DNA of 64,000 nt, from the NCBI RefSeq assembly GCF_021531815.1, contig NZ_JADYUM010000003.1, forward strand, positions 124,001 through 188,000, in the 5' to 3' direction. The stretch's first letter is position 1, and each line of letters opens with the position of its first letter. A program made the translations under genes and the position numbers. This DNA comes from Pseudoflavonifractor phocaeensis (GTDB lineage: Bacteria > Bacillota > Clostridia > Oscillospirales > Oscillospiraceae). This document shows, piece after piece, positions 42,022 through 51,017 of the stretch. The notes under the pieces are model-generated. The model was not told the origin of the DNA and did no database searches. It worked only from the letters and a program-made list of their open reading frames with translations.

Positions 42022-42663
42022 TTATCGGTCGAACAAGAACGACTTTACCAGGGCCAGCGGCTCCCGGACATACATTTTCAGCCTTGAGGGGGTATGGCTG
42101 GACGGTGCGGCCAGGGTGGACAGGGTATAGGTCCCCTCCCAGGTCCGGTCAAAAAGCATCCGCACCCGGGTCAGATGGAAGCCGTTGGACACCACCAGCA
42201 CCCGTCCCATCTCCTCCTGATGTCCCGTCTCTTTCAGCAGTTCAAAGGTGCGTTGCAGGTTCTCATAGGTATTATGGGAACGTTCTTCTTTCAAAATCTG
42301 TTCTTCCTCCATCCCGCTGGCCACCAGATAATCATACATGGCCTGAGCCTCGGTGGAGGGTTCGTCAGGCCCCTGGCCGCCGGAGACCACCACCAAAATA
42401 TCCGGGTGGTCCTCCCAGTACTCCAGCGCCTTGTCCAGCCGGTCCTGGAGCAGAACAGACGGTCCCCAGGGCTTCACCTGGCAGCCCAGCACCACCATAA
42501 CCCGAGGCTCCCCGCTGAGCTGGTCCCGGGCCCCGGACAGGACCGCCCCAAAGATGACCCCAAAGGCCAGGACCCCCGCCAGCACCAACGCCAGCAGACC
42601 CTTGAGCCACCGGGAGTACCGGCGTCCCTTATAGCTGGCCACTTCCATTTTTTGCTTTTTCAT
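42022..42663 (-). CDS. YdcF/SanA-like family protein (DUF218)
   Basis: 213 aa. One N-terminal membrane segment (residues 21-44, basic flank KGRRYSRW), then an extracytoplasmic DUF218 domain: VMVVLGCQVKPWGPSVLLQDRLDKAL, VVVSGGQGPDEPSTEAQAMYDYL, ERSHNTYENL, VLVVSNGFHLTRVRMLFDR. Family members bind nucleotide-like ligands and affect envelope permeability; the exact role is not known. It overlaps the ABC-F gene by 4 bp (ATGA). Confidence 0.9.
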   Translation of the reverse strand: MKKQKMEVASYKGRRYSRWLKGLLALVLAGVLAFGVIFGAVLSGARDQLSGEPRVMVVLGCQVKPWGPSVLLQDRLDKALEYWEDHPDILVVVSGGQGPDEPSTEAQAMYDYLVASGMEEEQILKEERSHNTYENLQRTFELLKETGHQEEMGRVLVVSNGFHLTRVRMLFDRTWEGTYTLSTLAAPSSHTPSRLKMYVREPLALVKSFLFDR

Positions 42664-44564
42664 CCCCGGGCCTCCTCCAGTTGGGCGGACAGGGACTCCC
42701 AGTTCCCATACAGCTTCAGGATCTCCTCCTCCAGGGCCTCCCGCTGCTCGTACAGCTCCTGGAGCTTCAGGTAGTCGGAGGCGGCCTCCTCGATTTGAAG
42801 GGAGAGGTCGTACATCTGCTCCTCCGCCTTGGCCACCGCCCGCTCAGCGGCGTTGACCTGCTTTTCCAGTTCCTTAGTCCCGCCGGGCCGTTTGGGTTTC
42901 TCTTTCTTCGGTTCCTCCTTGGCCGCCGGGGCCGGAGCGGCAGCCGCCAGCTTCTGCCGCTGTTTGGCCGCCAGGTACTCCTGGTAGGTGCCCTTGAAGT
43001 CGGTGATATGCCCGTCCTCCAGCATCCAGATACGGGTGGCGAAACGGTCGATAAAGTATCGGTCGTGGGACACAAAGAGCAGGTTGCCCTCGTACTCCTC
43101 CACCGCCTCCTCGATCCACTCCCGGCTCTGGATATCCAGATGGTTGGTGGGCTCGTCCAGGATCAGCAGATTGATCTTGGCGTCCATGAGCATACACAGC
43201 CGCAGCCGGGACTGCTCGCCGCCGGACAGGGTGGAGACGGGCTTGAACACGTCCTCCCCCCGGAATTTGAAGGAGGCCAGCCGGTTCCGGGCAGTCTGGG
43301 GCGTACAGTCCAGATCATAGATCATGGTGTCCACCAGGTTGCGCTCCGGGTGGTCGAAGTGGATAATCTGGGGCAGGTAGCCGATGCGCACCGTAGGACC
43401 CAGCCGCAGCTTGCCGCCGTCGGGCGCCTCCTCCCCCATGATGATCTTGATGAGGGTGGACTTGCCGGTGCCGTTGTCCCCCAGCAGGGCGATGCGCTCG
43501 CCCCCCTCCACCTCCAGGTTTACTCCGGAAAACAGGGTGCGCTCCCCGAAGGACTTTTCCAGGTTCTTGACGGTCATCACCTCGTCCCCTCGGAACTCCC
43601 GCTCTCCAAAGCGCACCTCCATCTTCCGCTCCCTGGTGGGGCGGTCGGTGGTGCGCATCTTCTCAATGCGCTTTTCCATGGACTTGGCCCGTCGGAAGGT
43701 CTTGTCCATGCCGGAGTAGGCCCAGGTCCGCAACTGCTCCGCCGATTTTTCCAGCTGCTCGATTTTGGCCTGCTCCTTCTCATACTGTTTCAGCTTCTCC
43801 TCATACCGCCGCTCCTTTTCCACGGCGTAGAAGCTGTAATTGCCGGAGTAGAACTCCGCCTTGCCATTCTGGATCTCGATGACACGGCTGACTACCTTGT
43901 CCAGAAAATACCGGTCATGGGAGACGGTGAGGACGGTGCCCTTGAATTTCTCCAGATACTCCTCCAGCCACTCGGTGGCCCGCAGGTCCAGGTGGTTGGT
44001 GGGCTCGTCCAGCAGCAGGATGTCGGTGTCCTCCAGAATGAGACGGCCCAGATTCACCCGGGTCTTCTCCCCGCCGGACAGTTTATCAAAAAGCCGCTCC
44101 CTCATGTCCCGGGAAATGGAAAGGCCGTTGCACACCTTGTTTTTCCGGGTATCCGTCTCATAACCGCCCTCGGACTGGAAGGCCGCGGACAGCTTGTCAT
44201 ACCGGGCCAGCAGGGCGGGGTCGCTGTCCCCCGCCGCCATCTGGTGGGACAGCTGTTCCATCTCCTCCTCCATCTCATGGAGGGGGGCGAAGGCGGTGTC
44301 CAGCACGTCCTCCACGGTGTAACCCGCGGGATAGACGGGAATCTGGGAGATCAAGCCCAGCCGTTTCCCCGGGGCGATGACCACCTCGCCCTCGTCATAG
44401 TCCATGACGCCGGTGAGGATGCGCAGCAGCGTGGTCTTGCCGCAGCCGTTGGGGCCCAGCAGGCCCACCCGCTCCCCGGCATCCACCTGGAAGGTAAAGC
44501 CGTCTAAAATTTTGGTGCCAACCTCAAATTCTTTGACCAGGTTGGTTACGGAAATATCGATCAT
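42660..44564 (-). CDS. ABC-F family ATPase
   Basis: 634-aa soluble protein with two ABC domains and no membrane part; ABC-F proteins act on the ribosome in translation or antibiotic protection. Start at the ATG at 44564 (MIDISVTNLVKEF), with GGGAG upstream; an upstream in-frame start at 44636 is unsupported. First domain: Walker A GPNGCGKTT at 37-45, LSGGEKTRVNLG, LLLDEPTNHLDL. The inter-domain linker is basic and helical. Second domain: GDNGTGKST, LSGGEQSRLRL, ILDEPTNHLDI. A C-terminal coiled coil of about 90 aa follows a KEEPKKEKPKRPGG linker, as in Uup/YdiF types. Resistance role neither shown nor excluded. Confidence 0.94.
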   Translation of the reverse strand: MIDISVTNLVKEFEVGTKILDGFTFQVDAGERVGLLGPNGCGKTTLLRILTGVMDYDEGEVVIAPGKRLGLISQIPVYPAGYTVEDVLDTAFAPLHEMEEEMEQLSHQMAAGDSDPALLARYDKLSAAFQSEGGYETDTRKNKVCNGLSISRDMRERLFDKLSGGEKTRVNLGRLILEDTDILLLDEPTNHLDLRATEWLEEYLEKFKGTVLTVSHDRYFLDKVVSRVIEIQNGKAEFYSGNYSFYAVEKERRYEEKLKQYEKEQAKIEQLEKSAEQLRTWAYSGMDKTFRRAKSMEKRIEKMRTTDRPTRERKMEVRFGEREFRGDEVMTVKNLEKSFGERTLFSGVNLEVEGGERIALLGDNGTGKSTLIKIIMGEEAPDGGKLRLGPTVRIGYLPQIIHFDHPERNLVDTMIYDLDCTPQTARNRLASFKFRGEDVFKPVSTLSGGEQSRLRLCMLMDAKINLLILDEPTNHLDIQSREWIEEAVEEYEGNLLFVSHDRYFIDRFATRIWMLEDGHITDFKGTYQEYLAAKQRQKLAAAAPAPAAKEEPKKEKPKRPGGTKELEKQVNAAERAVAKAEEQMYDLSLQIEEAASDYLKLQELYEQREALEEEILKLYGNWESLSAQLEEARG

Positions 44565-44634
44565 CGCTTGTCTCCCGGTTCTCTGGTGTGATATGATAAT
44601 AGATACTGAATCATAGTTTTTGGGAGGTCTCGCC

Positions 44635-45651
44635 ATGGAAGCGATCCGATGGGAAAACCATACGTTATATCTCCTGGATCAGACCCGGCTGCCCACCGTG
44701 GAAAACTGGCGGCGGTACACCGACCCCTTTGAGGTGGCCAGTGCTATCCGGACCATGGTAGTCCGGGGAGCCCCCGCCATCGGCGTGGCGGCTGCCTATG
44801 CCATGGTGCTGGCTGCCCGGAAGGACCCAGACGGCTCCGGCCGCGGCCAGCAGATGGTCCGCGCCAAGGAGGCCCTGGCCGCCAGCCGCCCCACGGCGGT
44901 CAACCTGTTCTGGGCTCTGGACCGGATGGAGCGGTGCGGCCTGTCCTGCGGGAACGACCCGGACAGGCTGGAGGCGGAGGCCGTGGCCATCCACCGGGAG
45001 GATATTGCCACGAACCAGGCCATGGGCCTGGCGGGGGCGGCGCTGGTGCCGCAAAAGGCCCGCATCCTCACCCACTGCAACGCCGGGGCCCTGGCCACCG
45101 GCGGCTACGGCACCGCCCTGGGGGTCATCCGGGCGGCCCATGCCCAGGGCAAGGTCTCCATGGTCTACGCCGATGAGACCCGTCCCCTCCTCCAAGGGGC
45201 CCGGCTCACCGCCTTTGAACTGATCCGGGACCAGATCCCGGTCACCCTCATCTGTGACGACATGGCCGGAGCCCTGATGGCCCAGGGCAAGGTAGACCTG
45301 GTGGTGGTGGGCTGCGACCGGATGGCCGCCAACGGAGATTTCGCCAATAAGATCGGCACCTACTCCCTGGCGGTGCTGGCCCGGTACCACCATATCCCCT
45401 TCTACACCGCGCTCCCCTCCTCCACCGTCGACATGTCCATCCCCAACGGGGACCATATCCCGGTGGAACAGCGCGGAGGCGAGGAGGTCCTCCGTTTTGC
45501 CGGGGGCCAGACCGGCCCCCTCGGTGCAAAGACCTGGAATCCGGCCTTCGACGTGACGCCCCACCAGCTGCTTTCCGGTATCATCACCGAACGGGGCGTG
45601 ATCCTTCCGCCCTTTGACCAGGGGCTGGCTCGCTGGTTTCGCAAAATCTAA
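44635..45651 (+). CDS. mtnA: S-methyl-5-thioribose-1-phosphate isomerase
   Basis: Methionine salvage (or methylthioadenosine disposal): isomerises methylthioribose-1-phosphate to the ribulose form. 338 aa, eIF2B-alpha-like fold. Start at the ATG at 44635, with GGGAGG upstream. VVRGAPAIGVAAAYA is the phosphate-binding loop; C148 in LTHCNAGALATGGYGTALG and D228 in VVGCDRMAANGDFANKIGTY are the catalytic pair. It stands alone on the plus strand; no other salvage gene is next to it. Confidence 0.96.
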   Translation: MEAIRWENHTLYLLDQTRLPTVENWRRYTDPFEVASAIRTMVVRGAPAIGVAAAYAMVLAARKDPDGSGRGQQMVRAKEALAASRPTAVNLFWALDRMERCGLSCGNDPDRLEAEAVAIHREDIATNQAMGLAGAALVPQKARILTHCNAGALATGGYGTALGVIRAAHAQGKVSMVYADETRPLLQGARLTAFELIRDQIPVTLICDDMAGALMAQGKVDLVVVGCDRMAANGDFANKIGTYSLAVLARYHHIPFYTALPSSTVDMSIPNGDHIPVEQRGGEEVLRFAGGQTGPLGAKTWNPAFDVTPHQLLSGIITERGVILPPFDQGLARWFRKI

Positions 45652-45668
45652 AAGGACAATGTGAACAG

Positions 45669-45708
45669 ACATCCAGGGCGTGCCCATGGCGCGTCCTGGA
45701 TGTTTTTC
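45669..45708 (+). terminator. Intrinsic terminator after mtnA
   Basis: ACATCCAGG-acgcg-type inner arm-CCTGGATGT followed by TTTTCTT, between convergent mtnA and murF. Confidence 0.88.
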
Positions 45709-45725
45709 TTGGTGAAAACAGGGCT

Positions 45726-47117
45726 TTACGCCTCCTGGGTGTGTTCCACCAGGTAGGCGGTCAATTCCTCCAACTGCATGCCTCGGGAGGCCTTTACCAA
45801 AATGGTGCTGTCCGGCTTGATGATCTGGTCCAGCACCGCCTTGGCCGCCGGCTTATCCGCGCAATGGTAGACCAGAGGCACCCCGGATTCCCGGGCGCCC
45901 TGGGCGATATGCTCCGACATCTCCCCCACTGCCACCAGGCAGTCGATATGTGCCTTGCCCAGGCACTCCCCCACGCCGCTGTGGAGGGCGGGGGCGAAGG
46001 GCCCCAGCTCCAGCATATCCCCCAGAACAGCCGCCTTCCAGGAGCTGTGGCTGTCAGACAGCACGCTGATGGCCGCCCGCATAGACTGGGGATTGGCGTT
46101 ATAGGTGTCGTCCAGGATGGTGATACCTTGGGCCCGGCGGAGGATATTCATCCGCATCCGGGTGGGCACGAACCGGGTCAGGCCCTGCTCGATCTGATCG
46201 GGAGTCAGACCGAACCGCTCCCCCACCGCCGCGGCGATGAGGGCGGGATAGATCATATGCTCTCCCAGGGCGGGGATCTTCACCTCCCGGTCCATACCCG
46301 GGGTGGTGAGGCGGCAGTGGATATGGCTGACGCCGTCGCCGCCCATGACCTGGGCCCGGTACTCCAGCCCCTCCCCCTGGCCGCAGAAGACAGTGTTCAC
46401 CGGCGTATTTCCCCGGAGGGTGGCCAGCATGGGATCGTCCCCATTGAGGACCAGCAGACCGTCCTTCCGGATATGGGGCAGCAGCTCACACTTGGCCTTG
46501 AAGATATTTTCCCGGCTGCCCAGCCGCTCGATATGGGCGTCGCCGATGTTGGTGATGACGCCCACGTCGGGCTTTACCGTCCCGGCCAGGTAGTCGATCT
46601 CCCCGAATTTGTCCATGCCCATCTCCAGAACGGCGATCTCATAGCTGCGGTCCAGCCGCAGCAGGGTCAGGGGCAGGCCCACGTTGTTGTTGAAGTTGCC
46701 CTCGGTCTTGAGCACCTTGTATTTGGTGCCCAGCACGGCGGCGATCATGTCCTTGGCCGTGGTCTTGCCCACGCTGCCGGTGACCGCCACAAAGGGGATC
46801 TGGAACCGCTCCTTGTACCAGGCGGCCAGGTCCCGGAGGGCCCGCTGGGTATTGTTCACCTTCACATAGAACTTGTCGGGGCGGTAGCTCTCCCGCTCCC
46901 GGGCGGTGAGGCAGCCCACCGCGCCCCCCTCCAGGGCGGCGTTGATGTAGGCGTGGCCGTCAAACCGCTCGCCCACCAGAGGGATGAACAGCGCCCCCTC
47001 GTGGATGTTCCGGCTGTCGGTGTCCACCCGCAGGATTGGGGCGTCCAGATCCTCATAGCTTCCCAGCAGCTTGCCGTTGACCGCCGTCAGCAGCTGGGCC
47101 AGTGTAATGGTCTCCAT
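45726..47117 (-). CDS. murF: UDP-N-acetylmuramoyl-tripeptide--D-alanyl-D-alanine ligase
   Basis: Adds D-Ala-D-Ala to the cell-wall precursor stem. 463 aa. P-loop GSVGKTT at 114-120. DTDSRNIHEGALFIPLVGERFDGH is the N-terminal substrate domain, KTEGNFNNNVGLPLTLL and LEMGMDKFGEIDYL the central domain, ITILDDTYNANPQSM the C-terminal domain. It follows ddl, which makes its D-Ala-D-Ala substrate, by 4 bp. Confidence 0.98.
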   Translation of the reverse strand: METITLAQLLTAVNGKLLGSYEDLDAPILRVDTDSRNIHEGALFIPLVGERFDGHAYINAALEGGAVGCLTARERESYRPDKFYVKVNNTQRALRDLAAWYKERFQIPFVAVTGSVGKTTAKDMIAAVLGTKYKVLKTEGNFNNNVGLPLTLLRLDRSYEIAVLEMGMDKFGEIDYLAGTVKPDVGVITNIGDAHIERLGSRENIFKAKCELLPHIRKDGLLVLNGDDPMLATLRGNTPVNTVFCGQGEGLEYRAQVMGGDGVSHIHCRLTTPGMDREVKIPALGEHMIYPALIAAAVGERFGLTPDQIEQGLTRFVPTRMRMNILRRAQGITILDDTYNANPQSMRAAISVLSDSHSSWKAAVLGDMLELGPFAPALHSGVGECLGKAHIDCLVAVGEMSEHIAQGARESGVPLVYHCADKPAAKAVLDQIIKPDSTILVKASRGMQLEELTAYLVEHTQEA

Positions 47118-47121
47118 GGAC

Positions 47122-48174
47122 TCAAAGTCCTCCCTTCCGGGCTTCCATTGATTTCCGGATGATGGTCTCGCACAGGGTCCCGTAGTCGATCCCCACTGCC
47201 GCCGCCTCCTGGGGGACCAGGCTGGTGGGGGTCATGCCGGGCAGGGTGTTGATCTCCAGGAAATAGGGGGTGCCGTCCTCCGTGACGATGAAGTCGGCCC
47301 GGGAGTAGACGGACAGGCCCACAGTGTTGAACACCGTCAGGGCGTCCCGGCCCAGACGCTCCTCCCACTCCGCGGGGATCTGGGCGGGGCACACCTCCAC
47401 CGCGGCGCCGGGCTGGTACTTGTTCTCATAGTCGTAAAAGCCCACCTTGGGGATGATCTCGATGGAGGGCAGGGCCTTTCCATCCAGGATAGCCACCTGG
47501 ATCTCCCGGCCCTGGATATACTGCTCCAGCACGGTGCGTCCCCCCAGCTTGATGCTCTCAGCCAGGGCATGGCGCAGTTCCTCCCGGTCGTGGGCGATGT
47601 AGACGCCGATAGAGGAGCCGCTGTCCATGGGCTTTACCACCACGGGCAGCTGCGTCCGCTGGGCCAGCTCCTCCAGATTTTCATGGGTGATGGTGACCGT
47701 CTCCCACCGGGGGGTGGTCACCTTGCCGGCCACCAGCCGCTTGGTCAGGTCCTTATCCATGGCGATGGCGGAGCCCAAGCAGCCGGAGCCGGTGTAGGGC
47801 ACCCCCAGCAGGTCCAGGGCGGCCTGGATGCGGCCATCCTCGCCGCAGGCCCCGTGGAGGGCCAGATAGACCACGTCGGCCCCCCGGCACAGGTCCAACA
47901 CCCCGGGGCCGATGGCGGAGGGGCTCCGGTCCTTCCGGCTGGCCCGCACCTGGGCCAGGTCGGGGGCCTGGCGGCTCACCCGCTTGAAGGATTCTGGAAT
48001 GGGGGCGGCGTATAAGTCCTCCGGCGCGCCCGGGAAATCCTCCAGGCCAAAAAACAGGTCCACCAGGGCCACCTGGTGTCCCCGGTCCCGCAGGGCCTGG
48101 CACACCATGGAGCCGGACGAGAGGGAGACGTTGCGTTCCGGGCTGAGTCCCCCGGCCAATACCACGATTTTCAT
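47122..48174 (-). CDS. ddl: D-alanine--D-alanine ligase
   Basis: ATP-grasp ligase that joins two D-alanines for MurF. 350 aa. Start at the ATG at 48174 (MKIVVLAGGLSPERNVSLSSG), with GAGGTG upstream. ALHGACGEDGRIQAALDLLGVPYTGS, VVKPMDSGSSIGVYI, and YSRADFIVTEDGTPYFLEINTLPGMTPTSL carry the ATP and metal ligands. Residues of the omega loop fit the family. A promoter is at 48236-48264. Confidence 0.97.
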   Translation of the reverse strand: MKIVVLAGGLSPERNVSLSSGSMVCQALRDRGHQVALVDLFFGLEDFPGAPEDLYAAPIPESFKRVSRQAPDLAQVRASRKDRSPSAIGPGVLDLCRGADVVYLALHGACGEDGRIQAALDLLGVPYTGSGCLGSAIAMDKDLTKRLVAGKVTTPRWETVTITHENLEELAQRTQLPVVVKPMDSGSSIGVYIAHDREELRHALAESIKLGGRTVLEQYIQGREIQVAILDGKALPSIEIIPKVGFYDYENKYQPGAAVEVCPAQIPAEWEERLGRDALTVFNTVGLSVYSRADFIVTEDGTPYFLEINTLPGMTPTSLVPQEAAAVGIDYGTLCETIIRKSMEARKGGL

Positions 48175-48235
48175 ATTTTTACACCTCATTTGGGCCGATC
48201 AGGCATAACTGTTACATTTTATACGCTAATAGGAT

Positions 48236-48264
48236 ATTTTAGCACATCCATGCCCAATACTCAA
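48236..48264 (-). promoter_or_regulatory. Sigma-A promoter for ddl-murF
   Basis: Minus strand TTGAGT (48264-48259), 17-bp spacer, TAAAAT (48241-48236). In the 347-bp gap 48175-48521 I otherwise see only the upp terminator; a short open frame at 48261-48467 on the minus strand has no recognisable product. Confidence 0.55.
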
Positions 48265-48477
48265 GGATGGGGCGGAAAATTTTGACCGTATAAACTGACA
48301 AATCGGCGCCGGGCAGCACAGACCTCTCCTATCTTTTTCCACGATACCGGAAACGCCGGGACTCCGACAACGCCGCCGTGTTGGGGCACACTCCCTTCTC
48401 CCGCCGCCAAAGAGGGACCGACACACAAAATGGCCGTCCGGTGGATGGACGTTTTACCCGGGATCACAACAGCCGAT

Positions 48478-48513
48478 AAAAAATCCTCCGGACTGCGATC
48501 CGGAGGATTTTTG
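48478..48513 (-). terminator. Intrinsic terminator after upp
   Basis: Minus strand AAAAAATCCTCCGGA-TCGCAG-TCCGGAGGATTTTTT: a 12-bp stem with tracts on both sides, 9 bp after the upp stop at 48522. Confidence 0.93.
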
Positions 48514-48521
48514 AGGATTCC

Positions 48522-49157
48522 TTACTTGGTGCCGAAGATGCGGTCGCCGGCGTCGCCCAAGCCGGGGACGATATAGGCGTGGTCGTTGAGCTTCTCATCC
48601 ACAGCGGCCACATAGATCTCCACATCGGGGTGCTCCTTCTGGATGCAGGCGATGCCCTCGGGGGCGGCGATGACGTTCATCAGCTTGATGTGCTTGCAGC
48701 CGTAGCCCTTGATGAAGGTGATGGCGGCGGCGGCGGAGCCGCCGGTGGCCAGCATGGGGTCCAGAATGATCACGTCCCGCTCGGCGATGTCGTTGGGCAT
48801 CTTGCAGTAGTACTCCACAGGCTGATGGGTCTCAGGGTCCCGGTACAGGCCGATATGGCCCACCTTGGCGGAGGGGATCAGGTTCAGGATACCGTCCACC
48901 ATGCCCAGGCCCGCCCGGAGGATGGGGACGATGGCCAGCTTCTTGCCGGCCAGCTGCTTGAAGGTGCCGGTGGCCACGGGGGTCTTGATTACGACCTCCT
49001 CCAGAGGCAGGTCCCGGGTGGCCTCGTAGCACTCCAGGGCGGCGATCTCGGAAATGATCTCCCGGAACTCCTTGACGCCGGTACGCTCGTCCCGGAGGAT
49101 AGACAGCTTATGCTGCAGCAGAGGGTGGTTCAGAACGTGTACTTTCTCGTTAAACAT
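48522..49157 (-). CDS. upp: Uracil phosphoribosyltransferase
   Basis: Salvages uracil to UMP with PRPP. 211 aa. [28 protein letters not shown] at the start, [13 protein letters not shown] in the centre, the PRPP loop [18 protein letters not shown] near 130, and [35 protein letters not shown] at the end. It overlaps the 3' end of tsaB by 8 bp and is followed by a strong terminator. Confidence 0.98.
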   Translation of the reverse strand: MFNEKVHVLNHPLLQHKLSILRDERTGVKEFREIISEIAALECYEATRDLPLEEVVIKTPVATGTFKQLAGKKLAIVPILRAGLGMVDGILNLIPSAKVGHIGLYRDPETHQPVEYYCKMPNDIAERDVIILDPMLATGGSAAAAITFIKGYGCKHIKLMNVIAAPEGIACIQKEHPDVEIYVAAVDEKLNDHAYIVPGLGDAGDRIFGTK

Positions 49158-49887
49158 TTCTATGATCCCCTTCGTTGTTTAAATTTTGGTTCTCCCGTTC
49201 CAGGCGCTCCCGCTCCGCCTGGGACAGGCGGTGGTAGACCGGGACCAGGTCGCGCCCCTTGACCAGAGCGCCCTGGGCCGCCAACTCCTCCGCCGCCCGG
49301 GCAACGCCCCAGGCCCCCTGCAGGCGCAGGTTGGCCGGGGCCAGTTCCAGCTGGACGCCTTGCTCCGTCAAGGTATTATAACACAGCTTCGCCCCGTCTC
49401 CAACGACTATTTTGGAATTTTCGTATTTTTTCAGTTCCTCCCCCAACTCGGCCAGGGAGATGGCCCGGTCCGGAGACAGCCGTTCCAGTCCCTCCCCGGT
49501 GGCCAGGAACAGGGCATTATACACCTGCTTGCGGCGGGCGTCCATGGCGCACACGATCACCTTCCCCACCAGGTGGACCAGGGGCCAGGCCATGGACTCC
49601 AGGGTGGAGCAGGGGGCGCAGTCCTTGTCCCCCGGCCAGGCCAGCCCCTTGGCGGTGGCCACTCCGATGCGCAGTCCGGTAAAGGAGCCGGGACCGGCGG
49701 CCACGGCCACCACGTCCACCTCCTCCAGCCGCTGGCCGCTGTTTTTCAGCAGGCTGTCCACCATGGGCAGCAGGGTGCGGCTGTGGGTCAGGCCGCTGTT
49801 CTGCCAGTTCTGGGCCACCAACTCCCCGTCCCGGGTCAGAGCCACGGAACAGGCCGCGGCGGAGGATTCCAAGGCTAAGATCATCAT
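49150..49887 (-). CDS. tsaB: tRNA threonylcarbamoyladenosine modification protein TsaB
   Basis: Partner of TsaD and TsaE in making t6A37. 245 aa. [21 protein letters not shown] and the block [44 protein letters not shown] give the ASKHA fold core. It lacks the zinc ligands of TsaD, as expected for TsaB. TsaD, TsaE and a RimI-type enzyme are not adjacent here. The first two codons are both ATG (49887 and 49884). Confidence 0.95.
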   Translation of the reverse strand: MMILALESSAAACSVALTRDGELVAQNWQNSGLTHSRTLLPMVDSLLKNSGQRLEEVDVVAVAAGPGSFTGLRIGVATAKGLAWPGDKDCAPCSTLESMAWPLVHLVGKVIVCAMDARRKQVYNALFLATGEGLERLSPDRAISLAELGEELKKYENSKIVVGDGAKLCYNTLTEQGVQLELAPANLRLQGAWGVARAAEELAAQGALVKGRDLVPVYHRLSQAERERLERENQNLNNEGDHRNV

Positions 49888-49954
49888 AACAGCATCACAC
49901 GTTCCTTCTATGGTTTTTAAACTTGCGAAGGGAATGGGGCCGCCCCTTCTCTCC

Positions 49955-50998
49955 TCAGCCCGCTGAGGGCTGGGCCAGCTCCAGCAGCAGGGAGGTCAGC
50001 AGTTCCTGGCCGTCCTGTCCGGTGGACTTCATGGCCAGATCGGTCTGTCCGCACCGGACCACCGCCCGGCGGCACCACTTGAGCGAGAACCGCTTGGCGC
50101 TGGTCATCAGCTTGTCCGCCGGGTAGGGCTTGATTCCCCACAGGGAGGCCACGTAGGCGCTCCCCTTTCCCTGTTCCAGGGCCAGCCTGGCTGAGTAGAG
50201 CTGGCGCATCTGGCGCCCCAGGGACCACATGATCTTGATAGGGGGCTCCTGCATCTGGTACAGCTCCCCCAGCACCGACATGGCCCGGTCGAACTTTCCC
50301 TCGCCGATGGCGTCGGTCATGCGGAAGACCACCGCGTCCAGCTGGGGGGTGGCCACGGCCTCTATGTCCGCCTTGGTAATATGCTTTTGTTTGGAATAGG
50401 CGCCGATCTTTTCGATCTCGCCGATCAGGTTGGTCATCAGATCACCGCACAGAAAAATCAAATCCAGGGCCAGCCGGGAGTCGATGTCCTTCCCCAGGGC
50501 CTTGAAACGCCGCCGCACCCAGTCCACCAGGTCCCCCTGGTCCTGGCGCGCAAAATTCACCACCGTGCCGTACTGCTTCAGGGCGGCGGCCAATTTTGTC
50601 CTGGCGTCCCCCTTATAGTCCACCAAGTCGTAGAGGAACACCAGACAGCAATAGCCGGGCAGCTGGGCAAAAAGTCTGGCATATTCCTCCCGGTCCTTCT
50701 CCCCCACCTTGAACAGGTCGAAGTCGGTGACCAGCACCAGGGTCCGCTCCGCCATCATGGGCAGGCAGTCCACCGCCTCCTCCAGGGCGTGGGGGGACAT
50801 GTCCTTGGCCTTGATCTCATGGAGGTTGAAGGTCCCCATGCCCCCGGTGAGGATCAGTTCCCGCAGGCGGCCCAAATAGTAGTCCCGGAGATAGGTCTCC
50901 TCCCCGTGAAAAATATACAGTTGCCCCGGGGTCCCCTCGGACAGGTCCTTTTTCAGTTTCTGATAGCCGGCGGTGTCCGGCTTGCTCTTGGGCGGCAT
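49955..50998 (-). CDS. holA: DNA polymerase III delta subunit
   Basis: Clamp-loader wrench that opens the beta ring. 347 aa. YIFHGEETYLRDYYLGRLRELI at the N-terminus, the AAA-like middle without a working P-loop, and a C-terminal helical collar (IKIMWSLGRQMRQLYSARLALEQGKG, WGIKPYPADKLMTSAKRFS). It lies 19 bp after comEC, a common pairing in Firmicutes. Start ATG at 50998. Confidence 0.95.
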   Translation of the reverse strand: MPPKSKPDTAGYQKLKKDLSEGTPGQLYIFHGEETYLRDYYLGRLRELILTGGMGTFNLHEIKAKDMSPHALEEAVDCLPMMAERTLVLVTDFDLFKVGEKDREEYARLFAQLPGYCCLVFLYDLVDYKGDARTKLAAALKQYGTVVNFARQDQGDLVDWVRRRFKALGKDIDSRLALDLIFLCGDLMTNLIGEIEKIGAYSKQKHITKADIEAVATPQLDAVVFRMTDAIGEGKFDRAMSVLGELYQMQEPPIKIMWSLGRQMRQLYSARLALEQGKGSAYVASLWGIKPYPADKLMTSAKRFSLKWCRRAVVRCGQTDLAMKSTGQDGQELLTSLLLELAQPSAG

Positions 50999-51017
50999 AG
51001 GGTGCCCTCCTTCTCAA

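Noticed and set aside
42660-44564. ABC-F protein as an antibiotic-resistance gene
   Set aside because: Its C-terminal coiled coil and context resemble housekeeping Uup/YdiF types; there is no leader-peptide attenuator or mobile-element context.
48261-48467. Minus-strand 68-codon frame upstream of ddl
   Set aside because: No ribosome site, no family, and it overlaps the ddl promoter; I treat the region as intergenic.
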